Assembly (NCBI GenBank): GCA_002081555.1 | Contig: KV920931.1 | Span: forward strand, 1 to 55,562 | Length of the DNA: 55,562 nt | Reading direction: 5' to 3' | Source of the DNA: Protostelium mycophagum | Taxonomy: Eukaryota; Evosea; Variosea; Protosteliida; Protosteliaceae | Shown here: positions 1 through 10,514 of the stretch, piece by piece | Layout of the letters: each line of letters opens with the position of its first letter | Position numbering within the stretch: position 1 is the first letter of the stretch | Translations under genes and position numbers: made by a program | Notes under the pieces: generated by a model | Told to the model about the DNA's origin: nothing | Databases searched by the model: none | Seen by the model: the letters and a program-made list of their open reading frames with translations, nothing else

Positions 1-2
1 CA

Positions 3-185
3 GAAATAGCTTATAATAAGACTCATGGTTCCCATAGAGTTATAGTTGAACATGTGTTTGGACGCATGAAGAACTTTGCTGTTTTAAGAGAGACCTTCAG
101 AGCAGACTACAAGCTTCACAAGGCTGCCTTTAATGTAATTGCTGCCCTTGTCAACTTAGAGCTTCAGAATGCTGAACAAGAATAA
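3..185 (+). mobile_element. PIF/Harbinger-type DDE transposase, C-terminal end (partial)
   Basis: An open frame enters from the left window edge and ends in TAA at 183-185. Its 60 residues read H-R-V-I-V-E-H-V-F-G-R-M-K-N-F followed by a helical stretch ending AALVNLELQNAEQE. The R-x3-E-x2-FGRMKxF pattern, followed by a fr...h...F..xAALxNL helix, is typical of the end of DDE_4 (HARBI1-like) transposases. The Glu in VEHVFG probably supplies the third acidic catalytic residue. The enzyme would cut and paste its own element. Only the last exon is visible, so intactness, terminal repeats and target-site duplication cannot be judged. No clear terminal inverted repeat was seen in the 300 bp after the stop. 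Confidence 0.72.
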
Positions 186-476
186 AAATGAACAAATTTA
201 TTTTATTTATATTCTTGAATTGTATTTTGGCTCAACTCTAATGTGATTGGAGATGGTCCAGGCTCTTTCAGAGTGGGTTTTTTTTGGATTTTTTAATCAT
301 TTGATGAAGATTTTGCCGCACGTGGACAACTACAGCTAAAAGGCGCTTTTTTATTTTTTGTCAAAGTGATTTGAGCACGTTAATTGCCGTGTTGAAGTGA
401 CGGTGATTACCCTGTCTCGAATTTCTGCGCCTCACAACGATAACGTCAATATTTACGTAATCCTCAAGTATCTACA

Positions 477-718
477 ATGGTATGGCACATTCCAGGAACA
501 AATCAAGAACAGCGCACGGGTGTGTCTTCAACTCAGTCCTCGGCTGGCAAGGAACCGCCACAGACGGCAGTATCGCCAGCTACTGTCTGTACTGGATTGC
601 CGTCACAGTGTGGCTGTTCGTGCTGAGAGTGAAAGAGAGAAGAAAGGCAAGAAAAGAGAAGGAGATGCCAGAAGAGAGGACTGGACTTATACAGAAGGAT
701 CAGTTGTTGGACGCTTGA
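477..718 (+). pseudogene. C-terminal remnant of an FTR1-type high-affinity iron permease
   Basis: The frame from 482 to the TGA at 716-718 reads VFNSVLGWQGTATDGSIASY, then a membrane segment (LYWIAVTVWLFVLRV) and a basic tail. This matches the last transmembrane part of FTR1 iron permeases (FNxxxGWxxTATxGSxxSYxxYW). The motif VWHIP that should come just before it lies in another frame at 480-494, and the two join only if two bases of the GTGTGT run near 519-524 are skipped. The REXXE iron-binding helices that make up the rest of FTR1 are absent upstream, where a transposase ends 290 bp away. I read this as a truncated, frameshifted relic. It could instead be a final exon whose upstream exons were displaced. 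Confidence 0.55.
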
Positions 719-1229
719 AAATTAAAATAATTATTTCTGTTTTTAATTTTGAATTTTTCCATTTATCCTTGCATAAGGCGGATGGTTGGATGGTTTTGAA
801 GGAGATAGATCTATTCCAATTGCCACCCCAAAAAAGAATTGGATCGCACCCCTCAAAACTTTGAGAAACAAGCCGTATATAATATACTCTGATAAAACAT
901 CCTTTGATATTCTCGACTGAGAAACAAAGATTTCAATTTTTTACTAAGCTTTCCAAAAATAATTACAAATTCCAAAAGCTGATCAACGCTGATCAACTTT
1001 ATCATCATGCAAGCACACTGTACACGGTACAGAGACGCAGTTTTAATAGGAATATTACATTACAATGAAGGAGCAAGTGAAACCTACTGCATGATTGGCA
1101 ATTGTCTTGGAACTCCACGCACTTGACCACACCGTATTGCAAGCCACACCGACATCACACGCTACATCATCTCTCTTGAGTGACATAAAAGTGATCGCTA
1201 CAACCCTCAAAACTTCACATCAGTTATTG
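719..1229. other. Intergenic, no gene recognised
   Basis: AT-rich sequence between the iron-permease relic and the end of the F-box-like gene. Short open frames exist on both strands but show no family motif and no credible splice-linked continuation. I see no RNA gene or clear repeat. Confidence 0.5.
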
Positions 1230-2952
1230 TTATTCTATCCTCTCAACATTGACATTAGTCCAAGACTTGATACCCTCAGATTCTGTCCACCTGGCTTGGG
1301 TCTTTGTTGAAATTCGGTTGAGGACTATCTGTTGACTCTGAGTATAAAACTCCGCGCTGTTACTCCATTCCAATAGATATACAGTCTGAATAGAGGGTAT
1401 TGCCTCAAGTATCTCTACTGTGGTCTTGCTGATCTCATCAAGCTTGCACCCTTCCTTGACAAATATAATGGGTTTTGAGGAGTCATCGATCACCAAATGA
1501 AGACTCTCAAGTGACCTGAGGGGTTGGAGTGCTCTCTTCAATGTTGGGAATATGTCCCGTAATATAAAGCCCGAGAGGTGGGTGATGGTCGGAGGTATAG
1601 AATTCCTCCACGAATCGACATCCAATGGTACACCTCTGTTTGAATTTCAGCATAATGAAGATGATAGAGCAACTGCTGATATAGATATCCCATATTCACA
1701 TGCACTGAACTCTGAAAATGACTCACTCTATGCGTCTCAACAGTGGGAGGGAGTGTAAATCCTTTGGGCACTCTGGTTTGTTTATCCCTATGTTCATAAT
1801 AATCTGAGACAGTGGTCTCTTCTTTCCTGTTGTGATTAGAGACAAAGACAAGACAGAGTGAATGATATTAGAGACAAAGACAAGATAGAGTGAATGATTT
1901 CCAATAAGCCAAATCTACTTACCATCACTCAAAGATTTACAGAGATTTTGGACATCATGGATACGTACATTCACTTCTTCTAAGTTTGGGAAATAAGAGA
2001 TGTCTGCATCATCAGGCATCATCTTGACAGACTGAAAGTCAAGCTTGCGGAGTTGACTGTGTCTGTGGGCAAATTCTACCCATTTGGCTTGTGGGACATC
2101 AAATTTAGTTGAATTGAAGTAACTGAAGTATTCGAGATTTGGCCACCTGCTTATGTGATCACTCCAAATTTGTATTTCTATAAAGTCGCCCCCAGTAATT
2201 GTTCAAATAACGGCAAGCATCTGACCATGTGTATTTCCCTCAACCTCGTACAGCAGCTCAGGGCAGTGGATAACATTTTGGTTGAATCCCGGCTAACACC
2301 AGTCACATCTGTTTGCATCAGAAAGAGATTAGTGTAGACTCTTAATTTCTGGGCAGAAAGTACGACAACGTACTCACAAAATACCTCCAGTGTGGAAGGC
2401 ACAAGAGAAGGACAGATTGTGCCTGAATTCTGATACTCTAGATTGACTTGGACCAATCTCCCTCCAGTGAAGCCTGTTTGACACAATCAGAGTGTCGATC
2501 TACAATGAAATAATATAAATGCTGTAGTACCTTTGATGATTTTCTCTTTGGCCCAGCTTCTAATAGACAGTTTCTCCAAATTAACAAACAGTCTGAAAGT
2601 TGAGGAAATGAGAGCAATGAGATCCTGGCTCTTCTGTGTGTGGGAAAGATGCACAGACAAACATCTGATCAGGGGAGCATGGTGTGGATAGTTCTGAAAT
2701 CTCTCCCACCAAATTGCATTCTCACTAACAGAAACAGTATGTAGTTTGGCGCTGAGAAAGAGGTCTTGTGTGAGCTGATGTATTTGTTTGCTGGTCAGAG
2801 TCTGAAAGCGATGAGTACTTCCTTTGTAAGCAAATTGGTCGTGTTGATTGATCACTTACTAGAGAGAGAAGATCCCTCATGTTGTTCGGCTTGCTCTCTC
2901 CCAATACATAGCAAGCAATCACTCTCACTACATCACTGTGCAGCCCCTCCAT
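1230..2952 (-). CDS. F-box-like / leucine-rich repeat protein
   Basis: The gene starts at ATG 2952 with LHSDVVRVIACYVLGE...RDLLSL. After a 58-bp intron it continues TLTSKQIHQLTQDLFL. This is an F-box-like helix set (LPxDV..I..YL....LLSL.LTSK), which would bind Skp1 of an SCF ubiquitin ligase. The following exons hold degenerate LRR units (LVNLEKLSIRSW, CTRLREIHMVRC, WPNLEYFSYF, HSQLRKLDF, FPNLEEVNVRI, LRSLESLHLVIDD), the probable substrate-recognition arc. Splice phases fit at LLSL/TLTS, at KG/FTGG, at the exon ending LPLLRRIE (1742) joined to GVPLDVDSW, and at the SDG junction. The TAA stop is at 1230-1232. The junction near 2150-2200 is the least certain. The substrate is unknown. Such genes form large families in amoebozoans. 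Confidence 0.72.
1836..1897. repeat. 32-bp tandem duplication inside an intron
   Basis: A unit beginning TTAGAGACAAAGACAAGA is repeated once with period 32 and one substitution inside the unit (GACAG versus GATAG). It lies within the intron that follows the exon ending in KSLSDG of the F-box-like gene, between the GTAAGT donor near 1917 and the acceptor near 1830. It looks like a recent slippage duplication that lengthened the intron. Confidence 0.8.
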
Positions 2953-3004
2953 CTCGGCTCAAAAACAATCAATGCTTAATTTCATCCCTTTCATGAAAAT
3001 TACG

Positions 3005-3058
3005 CGTCGTCGTCCGGATCGTCGTCGTCCAGATCGTCGTCTGGATCGTTGTCTGGAT
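3005..3058. repeat. CGT-rich 15/12-bp minisatellite
   Basis: Two 15-bp units (CGTCGTCGTCCGGAT-like) are followed by two 12-bp units (CGTCGTCTGGAT-like). Read on plus it gives arginine-rich RRRPD units; read on minus it gives an aspartate-rich string. It lies between the F-box-like gene and the TIG fragment, and neither reading connects to a recognised domain, so I treat it as a simple repeat. Confidence 0.75.
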
Positions 3059-3152
3059 GCAAAACAGTCTGTCTGCACGGTTGAGCTCCCTTTCTTATAT
3101 GTCCATAAAGGCATAGTGTTTGTCCGGAGGGAGTCTTCCATAATAATGAAAT

Positions 3153-4035
3153 ATGAGCCAGTGGTATTGTGCGGTTTGGTCGCATCTCACATTTTCGTAT
3201 CTTCCGCCTTCCATCTCTTCTGTCGGCACAGTTGGGACGATCGGTGGGCAGGTGCAGATCAGTGGGAGTAATTTTGGTACTTCGGAGTGGAATGCAACCA
3301 TCACACTGAACGGGCAAAAACTTGTGGGACAAGTACAGAGTGGCGACAACCTCACCTTCAACGCTCCTTCTGGATCAGGAGCAGATCTTCTTCTCGGACT
3401 CGACATCGGCGGTCAGAAGACGAATGGTAAGGTTTTCTCCCTGATTTATGGATGTATGTATCTGTAGTCCTCAACCAATGACCATCACAGCCTCTTTCAG
3501 CTATGCACCTCCCACGATCTCCTCAGAGAGTGATCCCCTACCCACACTTGGAGGAAGCAAGAGGCTATACGGATCTAATTTTGGCAGCGTGACATCCGCC
3601 GTGACCATTACTGTGGAGGGCACCGCGTGTATTGTGAGCAGGGTGACTGACACCATGATTGTGTACCAAGCACCACCAGGAGTAGGAAACAATATCTTGA
3701 TCAGCTTGACTGTCACCAACCAGATCGCATATAGAGCCTCTTACGTTCCCCCGTTGATCAGTGCTGCAACGAGAGTGGGAACAGAGGGCGGGAATGTGAC
3801 AATCTCTGGTGTCAGCTTTGGGACTCAAATAGATCTGGTAATACCGTGAACGGCCAGAATTGCCCCATAGAACAGATCCTCGATACCCAGATCACATTCC
3901 TCGCACCAGCTGGTGCAGGATCCTCGGTACTTTATACAGAGCCAATTGATGTAAGAACAATGGCTTTTCACTTCAAAAACTCATACAGGCACTCTGATTG
4001 TTACATTCCTAACAGAAGTCAACTTTTCAATTTGA
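3153..4035 (+). pseudogene. TIG/IPT-repeat cell-surface protein fragment, frameshifted
   Basis: Three Ig-like TIG/IPT repeats are readable: PSISSVGTVGTIGGQVQISGSNFG, PTISS.. PTLGGSKRLYGSNFG..VTITVEG, and PLISAATRVGTEGGNVTISGVSFG, each with the GG-xxxxxxGxxFG signature of plexin/tiger-like extracellular proteins. A normal intron (GTAAGG...CACAG, 3427-3491) joins repeats 1 and 2. After GVSFGT near 3826 the frame runs into a stop at 3847. The expected continuation (NTVNGQNCPI..ILDTQITFLAPAG) lies one base out of frame. No signal peptide or membrane anchor is attached, and the frame upstream of 3153 is closed. It is therefore a fragment or pseudogene of a longer surface/adhesion protein, or one base is wrong in the assembly. 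Confidence 0.6.
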
Positions 4036-4461
4036 CAGAAGAAGATACTCATATACGCATAATGTCAAGTGTGGATGATATCTTAGATTGTAATTGATAC
4101 CCTAATTGACACTTTTTCAGAATGTTAAAAGACCACCTAAAATGTATGATATCTTTGCCACACTTTACAGCTCTTAATTGAAAGAAGATGTTACAGATTT
4201 TGCATGTTAAGAAAGTATCTTCTTCCCCAGCATGCTTATTATCCAGTGGACAGATTTTAATCCCAGTCTGAAATGTGAAAATCCCAGTAAGTAAGGTAGG
4301 AGGTGGTCACTAGGATGATAGATTCTTATCATGATGGTCATGTCGCTTACCGAGATGATGAAAGCAGCCCATATCTCATATCTTAATGCAGTATTTTATT
4401 GAAATTTGTTAATCTTTCAATAAGTACAATAAAAAGAGAGCATTTGTCAAAAGTATTATTA
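4036..4461. other. AT-rich intergenic stretch between convergent ends
   Basis: About 425 bp between the TIG fragment and the stop of the fused amidotransferase/peptidase gene. Only short frames are present, with no family motif. It probably holds the 3' untranslated ends of both neighbours. Confidence 0.5.
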
Positions 4462-7400
4462 TTATGATGAAAATGATTTCCTTGCATCTTTCTTGAGTTC
4501 AAGCAAAAATCTTTTGATCACTTCTTTTCCCTTATAGAGGTTTTCTAGGCTTACTCTCTCATTCTTTCACAAGTCAATCTAAGAAGAAATTGATGAATAA
4601 TGTTTCTTACTTGCAGGTGTGCTCGGTCTGAAGATTGTCCAATTGGCAGGTGAAGAGCAGGAGCACCTGTATTACTTAATTTCTTTTGGTTTTATAATTT
4701 CTGATGAGGGTGTATTGATTGAAAAAATGTGTTAGCTCACTGCACTTACAAAGCGTTTTTTCCAAAAAAGGAGTAACAGGGATGGTTCCACCTTCTCTCA
4801 CAAACATAGGAGCAACCTGATATTCTCTTAATGATTATTTTATCCAATTATCACTCACCCCCCACTCTTGTTGAAGACATTTCGCCGCCATTTTATAATA
4901 TTTATTAGTTCTGTCGCCAAGCCACATTTCTCCAGTGCGCAATACACGTATCTGTATCGTATTATGATATTATTTTGATAGTAAATGAATACCTTCACTT
5001 GATTGCATGATTGTAGAGTATTAAATTGATCGTTAATGTATTTGGTAGTTAAATGGGTGATATTGGATATGCTCTGTGAGGGAACTAGCCTTATGCATAT
5101 TCTTCCTGTCACCTAGAGTTGTCATTCCCATCAATACTCCCTCACCCTCACCGAATTCGATATAACAGATGTGTCACCTCCACTGGATCTGACTTTAACA
5201 ACAGAGAGGCTCGGACTGCACCATCTTTTAATGCATAGCTCTGTCACGTCCCTTGCTTTTAATGCATCTACACCACTATATTTCTTGTATCCCTCCATGT
5301 TAATATCTAACTCTGAGAACAGTCCTTTCTCCTCATCACTCAATTCTTGTACAGAGTCCATAAATTCTGAAATAATATAAGCAAATAATGAGTTATCGAC
5401 GTACAATCCAATACCAAGAGAGTAATTACCTGGTATTAGTATTTTGCCTGTACCATCTACAATTGTAGAGATGAGATGCATCAATTCATGAAAGGGTTCA
5501 TAGAATACGCCACCGTCTATCCCTGTGTGCAGATCCCTCTCTGGTCCGCTCACTTCGATTTCCATATCGATCACCCCTCTCATACCGTATATCAGACATG
5601 GTCGACTGTCCCCTAACCAGAGAGAATTCATTATTATGATAGCTCCTGTCCCTTGAAAGAACTCGATGTTCTCCCTGACGGTTTCCTGTCCTCTTGATCA
5701 TTCTACAATCTCGCTTTCATTTGGTACCTCAAATCCCTCAGAATCCGCTTCTTCTTCACCCTCGTATAAAAAAATGACATTGACATCAAGTTTATCCTCC
5801 ATTTGTAGTTCTTTCACTGCCGCAATGGCGCAAATAATGGGTCCCTTATCATCTGTTGCCCCCCTTGCGTAATAATAACCATCCTTTCTGAAATATAATA
5901 AGAGATCTCTATGATAATAGAATTATTAATATAATCACCCAACAAGCGTAAAAGGGTCAGAGTTCCATCCATCTTCTTTGTGAGCTTGAACGACATCATA
6001 GTGACCGTATATTGTTATCGTGGGGTTTTCAGGGTGACTACCAAGTCTTCCCAGTACGATCGGATTCTTCCCCTCCAATTCCTTGGCTATTCTTGTCACA
6101 TATTCATTTATATAAATCATCAAGAACTGATTATGCATAACTCTCCAGGAACTTACCCTGGAGTAACTTGACTTCTGCACCAAGATGTTGTAATATTGAA
6201 TAAAGATATTTAGCTCCCTTCCAGCACTCTGATTTCAATTTTGGATCGCTGCTGACTGTTTTGATGGATACAAATGTAGACAGCATGTCGATCATCGATT
6301 CTGTTCTCTCTGTCAGCCTTTGGATAACCATATCTTATTCTCCTCACTTTGACTTTGCAATTTGAGCTCCTTGGTATCTTCGATATGTCCACCATGTGAC
6401 TCTTTCACTGCATCTGACTTTGGAGCATTCCATAACTATATTTATTTATGGAATATTTGTGTATGGTGTACCTTGATGTCATCACCAGAAGTGAATATAA
6501 ACTCTCCATCCTCCCCAGATAACACCACGTGGCTCTTTTCATTTCCAATCATATCTTGACAGATCCAGTTGTCTTTATGCCATATCTATTACTGAATTAG
6601 CATGCATGGAACACTACAGATTAGGACCTTGATTGAATCCTCAGCAGAGGTGATCAACCTGTCCTGTGAGGAAGAGATGGATAAGAGATGTCCTTCGTGT
6701 CCGTTCAAAGTCCTTATACAATTCATTGTATCGATGTCCCACACCTATTCTCATTTATTACCCAATCGTATTATATATATTATAGACTTCACCTTCACCG
6801 AATGATCTGAGCTACCAGAGTATAATACATTATCAGAAGCGGACAATGTGGTAATACCTCCCCTGTGTCCTCTCAGCACGTTGAGACACCTCCGACTATT
6901 TATATCATGTATCCTAATTGTGGTATCTCCACTACCGGATGCCAATATCTCCTTTCCGGATCCGTTCCTCAATACCACAAGAGAGAACACGTAACCACGG
7001 TGACCTGAATTTGATATTATCCCAGATATCGAATGAAGTATTTATAAAGATAATGTATGTATATCGATCAATGTGATACCTTCGATAGTTTCGATCTGTG
7101 GATGTTAATATTCATCTATTGAGTTGATCAGTTACCTTTTCTCTGTTTCCAAAAGGACCAATATCAATGCACTGTATTCATTGAGGTGATGATTCAGTAA
7201 AACAATTACCTTGATGGTGGTGTCTTGATGTCCAGTGAAGAGATATCTTCCGGCTACAAGCATGGAATATACACCTCCTTTACCTTGTTTAATACTAGTT
7301 ATCCACTCCAATCTCTCCAGATCCCAGACCTTACCATTTGAGTATATAATATCAATATAACCACCTATACCTTGATGTCAGAATCTGATCCTGTTGAAAA

Positions 7401-9146
7401 CAGTAATTTGTCTTGTACAGCCAAGGCAAATACAGTTCCAGTATGTTTATGCAATGTCTTAATACATCTATACGTTCTCAAATCCCACACCTGTTAATCC
7501 TCAATCCATTATCTTATAAATAGTAACTACTCTGATGCTTCTGTCAGTAGATCCAGTAAAGAGCATCTTCTCGTAAATTGCCATGGATACCACTGTACCG
7601 CTGTGACCTGTCAGTTTGTGGGCGGAACTGAAGTGCTCCTTGCTCTCCTTAGAGTTGAAATGATTTATCTACAACTGTTAATATGTTCTATTATTAGTGA
7701 TGTGTCACCTCGGAATTATGTAAAGAATGATTATCTCGATCAAAGTCTTCAAATGGGAGGTTAAATAACCTCTCAGCAGGGGGATCTACTATATCTATCC
7801 CCAGACCATCCTCTGCTCTTTCTATTATTGGATATAATAACACGCTCATGTCAGGCTTTATCATCACCAAATGATTTTTAGGAACTGGCTAACTGATTTC
7901 AATCGATATATAATATACAGTATATTATATATAATATACAGTATATTATATATAGTATATAGTATATAACATAGTGGTATTACCATCCAATCACCGGGAT
8001 TATCTGTCAATGGTTCGGATGATATGATGGCCGTACGGCTTCTCTTCTCTAAATGATACATCTGATATTCTTGCGAGGAATCGCTCATAAACCTAATATA
8101 TATAAATAGAATATTAATAATATATTAAATCAATATATAATATACTCACCTAGAACCAGAGGAAAAGTACAATGTAGCAGGAAGATCATTCTCATTGCCG
8201 TCGACATATCTGGTCGCTACAACGGAATGACCATCTGTGACAGCTATATTCAGCAGAGATGCTGGCTCTGCGGGTGACTCTTGTGCCGCCTCTCTAGTTA
8301 ATTTCACGATGTAATTCAGCGATTTCACGAGCTTTAAAGATAATTAAGTTGTGTTATATATTGTTTGCTTCCAAGTCACCTTATCTGCCAACTGTTCTGC
8401 TGTATATTGTTTGCTGAAATCCTATTTGATGTTATATCAAAGATTATGATGAATATAATAAGATTATGATCAATGTAATAAGATTATGATGAATATAATA
8501 AGATTATGATGAACAACTCACCTCAATTTGATTCAAAAATAGAGCAAAGATTAATTCGCTGTCAGTATTCCCCTGTATATTGTTGTACACCTGCACCCGA
8601 TGTCAACATTGAGTCTATCTGGGTAACAATACCTCATCAGAGAGACTTGACCTGGCCTTTCTCGCAATCTTCTTGAAATAGCTAACATTACCATTGTGCA
8701 CAAATAAATATCTCCCTTCTCATATTAACTCATGTGGAGAAATAGCTTTTCCTACCAAATTGAAATGGATGGCAATTTGATTCGGTCACCATCATACCAG
8801 GAAGAGCAGCCCGAACATGAGCAACAATCACCCTACTTGAAATCGTCCTTGCCAAACGACTCAAATTTGTATTGTTCCATGCGGGTGTTACACTCGTAAA
8901 CACACATGGTCGGCCTCCTTTCTGATGACGACATCAGGGACTGTTGAAACTTGTTGAGCTTACCTGTCCTTCTTTGGTACTGTCTTCTGTTGGATACCAA
9001 CCCACACCAAAGCCATCACCGTTTGTATTTCCCTGAAGTCGTTCTCTCGAAGCGTAAGATTGCGTGATGATAGATCTCGTAGGGTATGTTAGAAGATCAG
9101 CCATGACGATCTCTCGATCGCCCTTATAGATCATCAGGCGACACAT
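4462..9146 (-). CDS. Fused Dug3-like glutamine amidotransferase + WD40 + Dug2-like M20 metallopeptidase
   Basis: One continuous set of about 20 exons, roughly 1,080 residues. It starts at ATG 9146 with MCRLMIYKG, so Cys2 is the N-terminal nucleophile of class II amidotransferases. Residues 1-340 are Dug3-like: [51 protein letters not shown]. The frame then runs without stop or start codon through [14 protein letters not shown] into about six WD40 repeats ([45 protein letters not shown]). After a 38-nt intron it enters an M20 peptidase: [46 protein letters not shown], which are the metal and catalytic residues. Stop at 4462-4464. In yeast, Dug3 (amidotransferase) and Dug2 (WD40+M20) are separate proteins that together release glutamate from glutathione in the cytosol; this order is inferred to do the same in one chain. 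Fusion rests on hand-read splice joins. Confidence 0.82.
7906..7968. repeat. AT-rich tandem repeat in intron
   Basis: A roughly 19-bp unit, ATATAATATACAGTATATT, occurs twice and then degenerates into TATAGTATATAGTATATA. The stretch is inside the intron that separates GDWMVIPL from FPKNHLVMI in the fused gene, which makes this intron longer than its neighbours. Confidence 0.75.
8440..8514. repeat. 20-bp tandem repeat, about four copies, in intron
   Basis: Unit AAGATTATGATGAATATAAT repeats with period 20 at 8440, 8460, 8480 and 8500, the second copy having two changes and the last being partial. It fills most of the intron between the exons ending NQIE and starting DFSKQY in the fused amidotransferase gene. 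Confidence 0.85.
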
Positions 9147-9742
9147 GGCTGATTGTTGGTTGAAGTTTTTCAAATGGAAACAACACCCAACTGCTACAAC
9201 TAACCAAACAAAATTTCGCAATTCCCTTTCGGAAATTGAAGGAATTGCACAATAAATCCCGCTGCTACTAGCATCAACAACTTGGATGTCGTCATATAAA
9301 AATAGTGTATTATAGTACATTTATGAGCTTTTGTATGCCCAAAGCATGCTCTGTATAGACTGGGTAGAAATCTCTACACTACCTGCTTGCTTGCTGAACC
9401 ATAAAGTGGAGGCAAGCATTATTTTTGATTTGTGCTTCTCTTTATATCTGCTCAATGGATGCTTTGTGACACTCACTCTACAATGCGCCAATGTTTCATA
9501 ATAAATTACTCTAAGTCTTCCAATGGTTAGGAAGGTCTGCAAATAACTTTTATAGTCTGTATTAATACAGACTATAATATGAGAAAAATGCGCTACTATA
9601 ATACCCTCTTTTTATATGATGGGTGCACCTTTCTTCCATTGTGGCGATTTTATCGGTGACGTTCTACAACGAACAAAAAATGCGAACGCATAATTCAGTG
9701 AATGACGTGTTAATTGCACTTTGCAAAGCACAACAACCAAAC
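9147..9742. other. Shared upstream region of two divergent genes
   Basis: Nearly 600 bp without a convincing gene. Short frames on both strands carry no motifs. The notable element is the 28-bp palindrome at 9550-9577. The region must contain the promoters of both the fused amidotransferase/peptidase gene and the cyclophilin gene. Confidence 0.5.
9550..9577. promoter_or_regulatory. 28-bp perfect palindrome in a divergent promoter region
   Basis: The half-site TTATAGTCTGTATT is followed directly by its exact reverse complement. It sits between the fused glutathione-degradation gene (minus, start 9146) and the secretory cyclophilin gene (plus, start 9743), so either gene could use it. A perfect 14+14 palindrome is much longer than expected by chance. 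It could be a binding site for a dimeric regulator, a cruciform or RNA hairpin, or a transposon relic. No factor can be named from the sequence. Confidence 0.5.
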
Positions 9743-10462
9743 ATGAGGATTACATCGATCATCTTCGCTCTTTTGGCTGTCTCTCTTCTTTCAGTAGTTG
9801 CTGAGAAGGTTGACCTTATCAATTCTGCATCAAATTGACTGTCTCAGAAAGGGCCCAAAATCAGTAACAAGGTCTTCTTCGATGTAGAGATCGATGGAAC
9901 ACCAGCTGGACGTATCGTATTCGGTCTCTATGGAAAAACTGTTCCTAAGACTGCAGAAAACTTCAGAGCTCTTTGCACCGGTAAAAGCTTCTCAGTCTTC
10001 ATCTAATCTGATCAACCTCAGGCGAGAAGGGCGTTGGTAAATCTGGAAAGAATCTTCACTTCAAGGGAAGCTCCTTCCACCGTGTCATTCCTCAGTTCAT
10101 GATCCAAGGAGGCGATTTCACTAACGGAGATGGAACCGGTGGTGAATCTATATATGGAAACAAGTTTGATGATGAGAACTTTAAACTCAAGCATACCAAG
10201 CCAGGACTTCTCTCTATGGCAAATGCTGGAAAGAACAGTAAGAGATTATCATTTGCAATTTGAATTAATATTTTCAGCCAACGGCTCTCAATTTTTTATC
10301 ACCACCGTTAAGACTGCCTGGTTAGACGGCAAGCACGTTGTCTTTGGTGAGGTCTTGGAGGGTATGGATGTCGTCACAAAGATTGAGGCCAAGGGCACTG
10401 GAAGTGGAAAACCCTCAGCCACCATCACCATCAGCGACTCTGGCGAGCTCCCTTCTGAGTGA
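9743..10462 (+). CDS. Secretory-pathway cyclophilin (peptidyl-prolyl isomerase B type)
   Basis: ATG at 9743 opens a signal peptide ([20 protein letters not shown]), so the protein enters the ER or secretory pathway. After introns near 9809-9847, 9979-10021 and 10236-10277 the exons give a complete cyclophilin: [34 protein letters not shown] (catalytic Arg and hydrophobic pocket), [27 protein letters not shown] (Trp that normally binds cyclosporin, and active His). The C-terminus ends ...SDSGELPSE, without a KDEL-like signal. It isomerises peptidyl-proline bonds during folding of secreted proteins. The upstream 600 bp is gene-free and carries the palindrome. Confidence 0.93.
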
Positions 10463-10514
10463 AGCACTATAAATCAAGAGAACATGTTGCATTACAAAGT
10501 TTTCGAATTTAAAT

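Noticed and set aside
397-864. 155-codon frame on plus over the iron-permease remnant
   Set aside because: No family motif; it is the wrong frame relative to the FTR1-like LYWIAV span.
3000-3332. Asp-rich minus-strand frame (DPDDDLDDDD)
   Set aside because: The acidic run is the reverse reading of a CGT minisatellite, and the rest overlaps the TIG repeats read on plus.
8934-9320. Longer start (9320) for the amidotransferase exon
   Set aside because: Class II amidotransferases need Cys at position 2; the Met at 9146 gives MCRL and matches the family, so the upstream 58 codons are not used.
9321-9542. 73-codon minus-strand frame next to the palindrome
   Set aside because: No motif; lies in the presumed divergent promoter.
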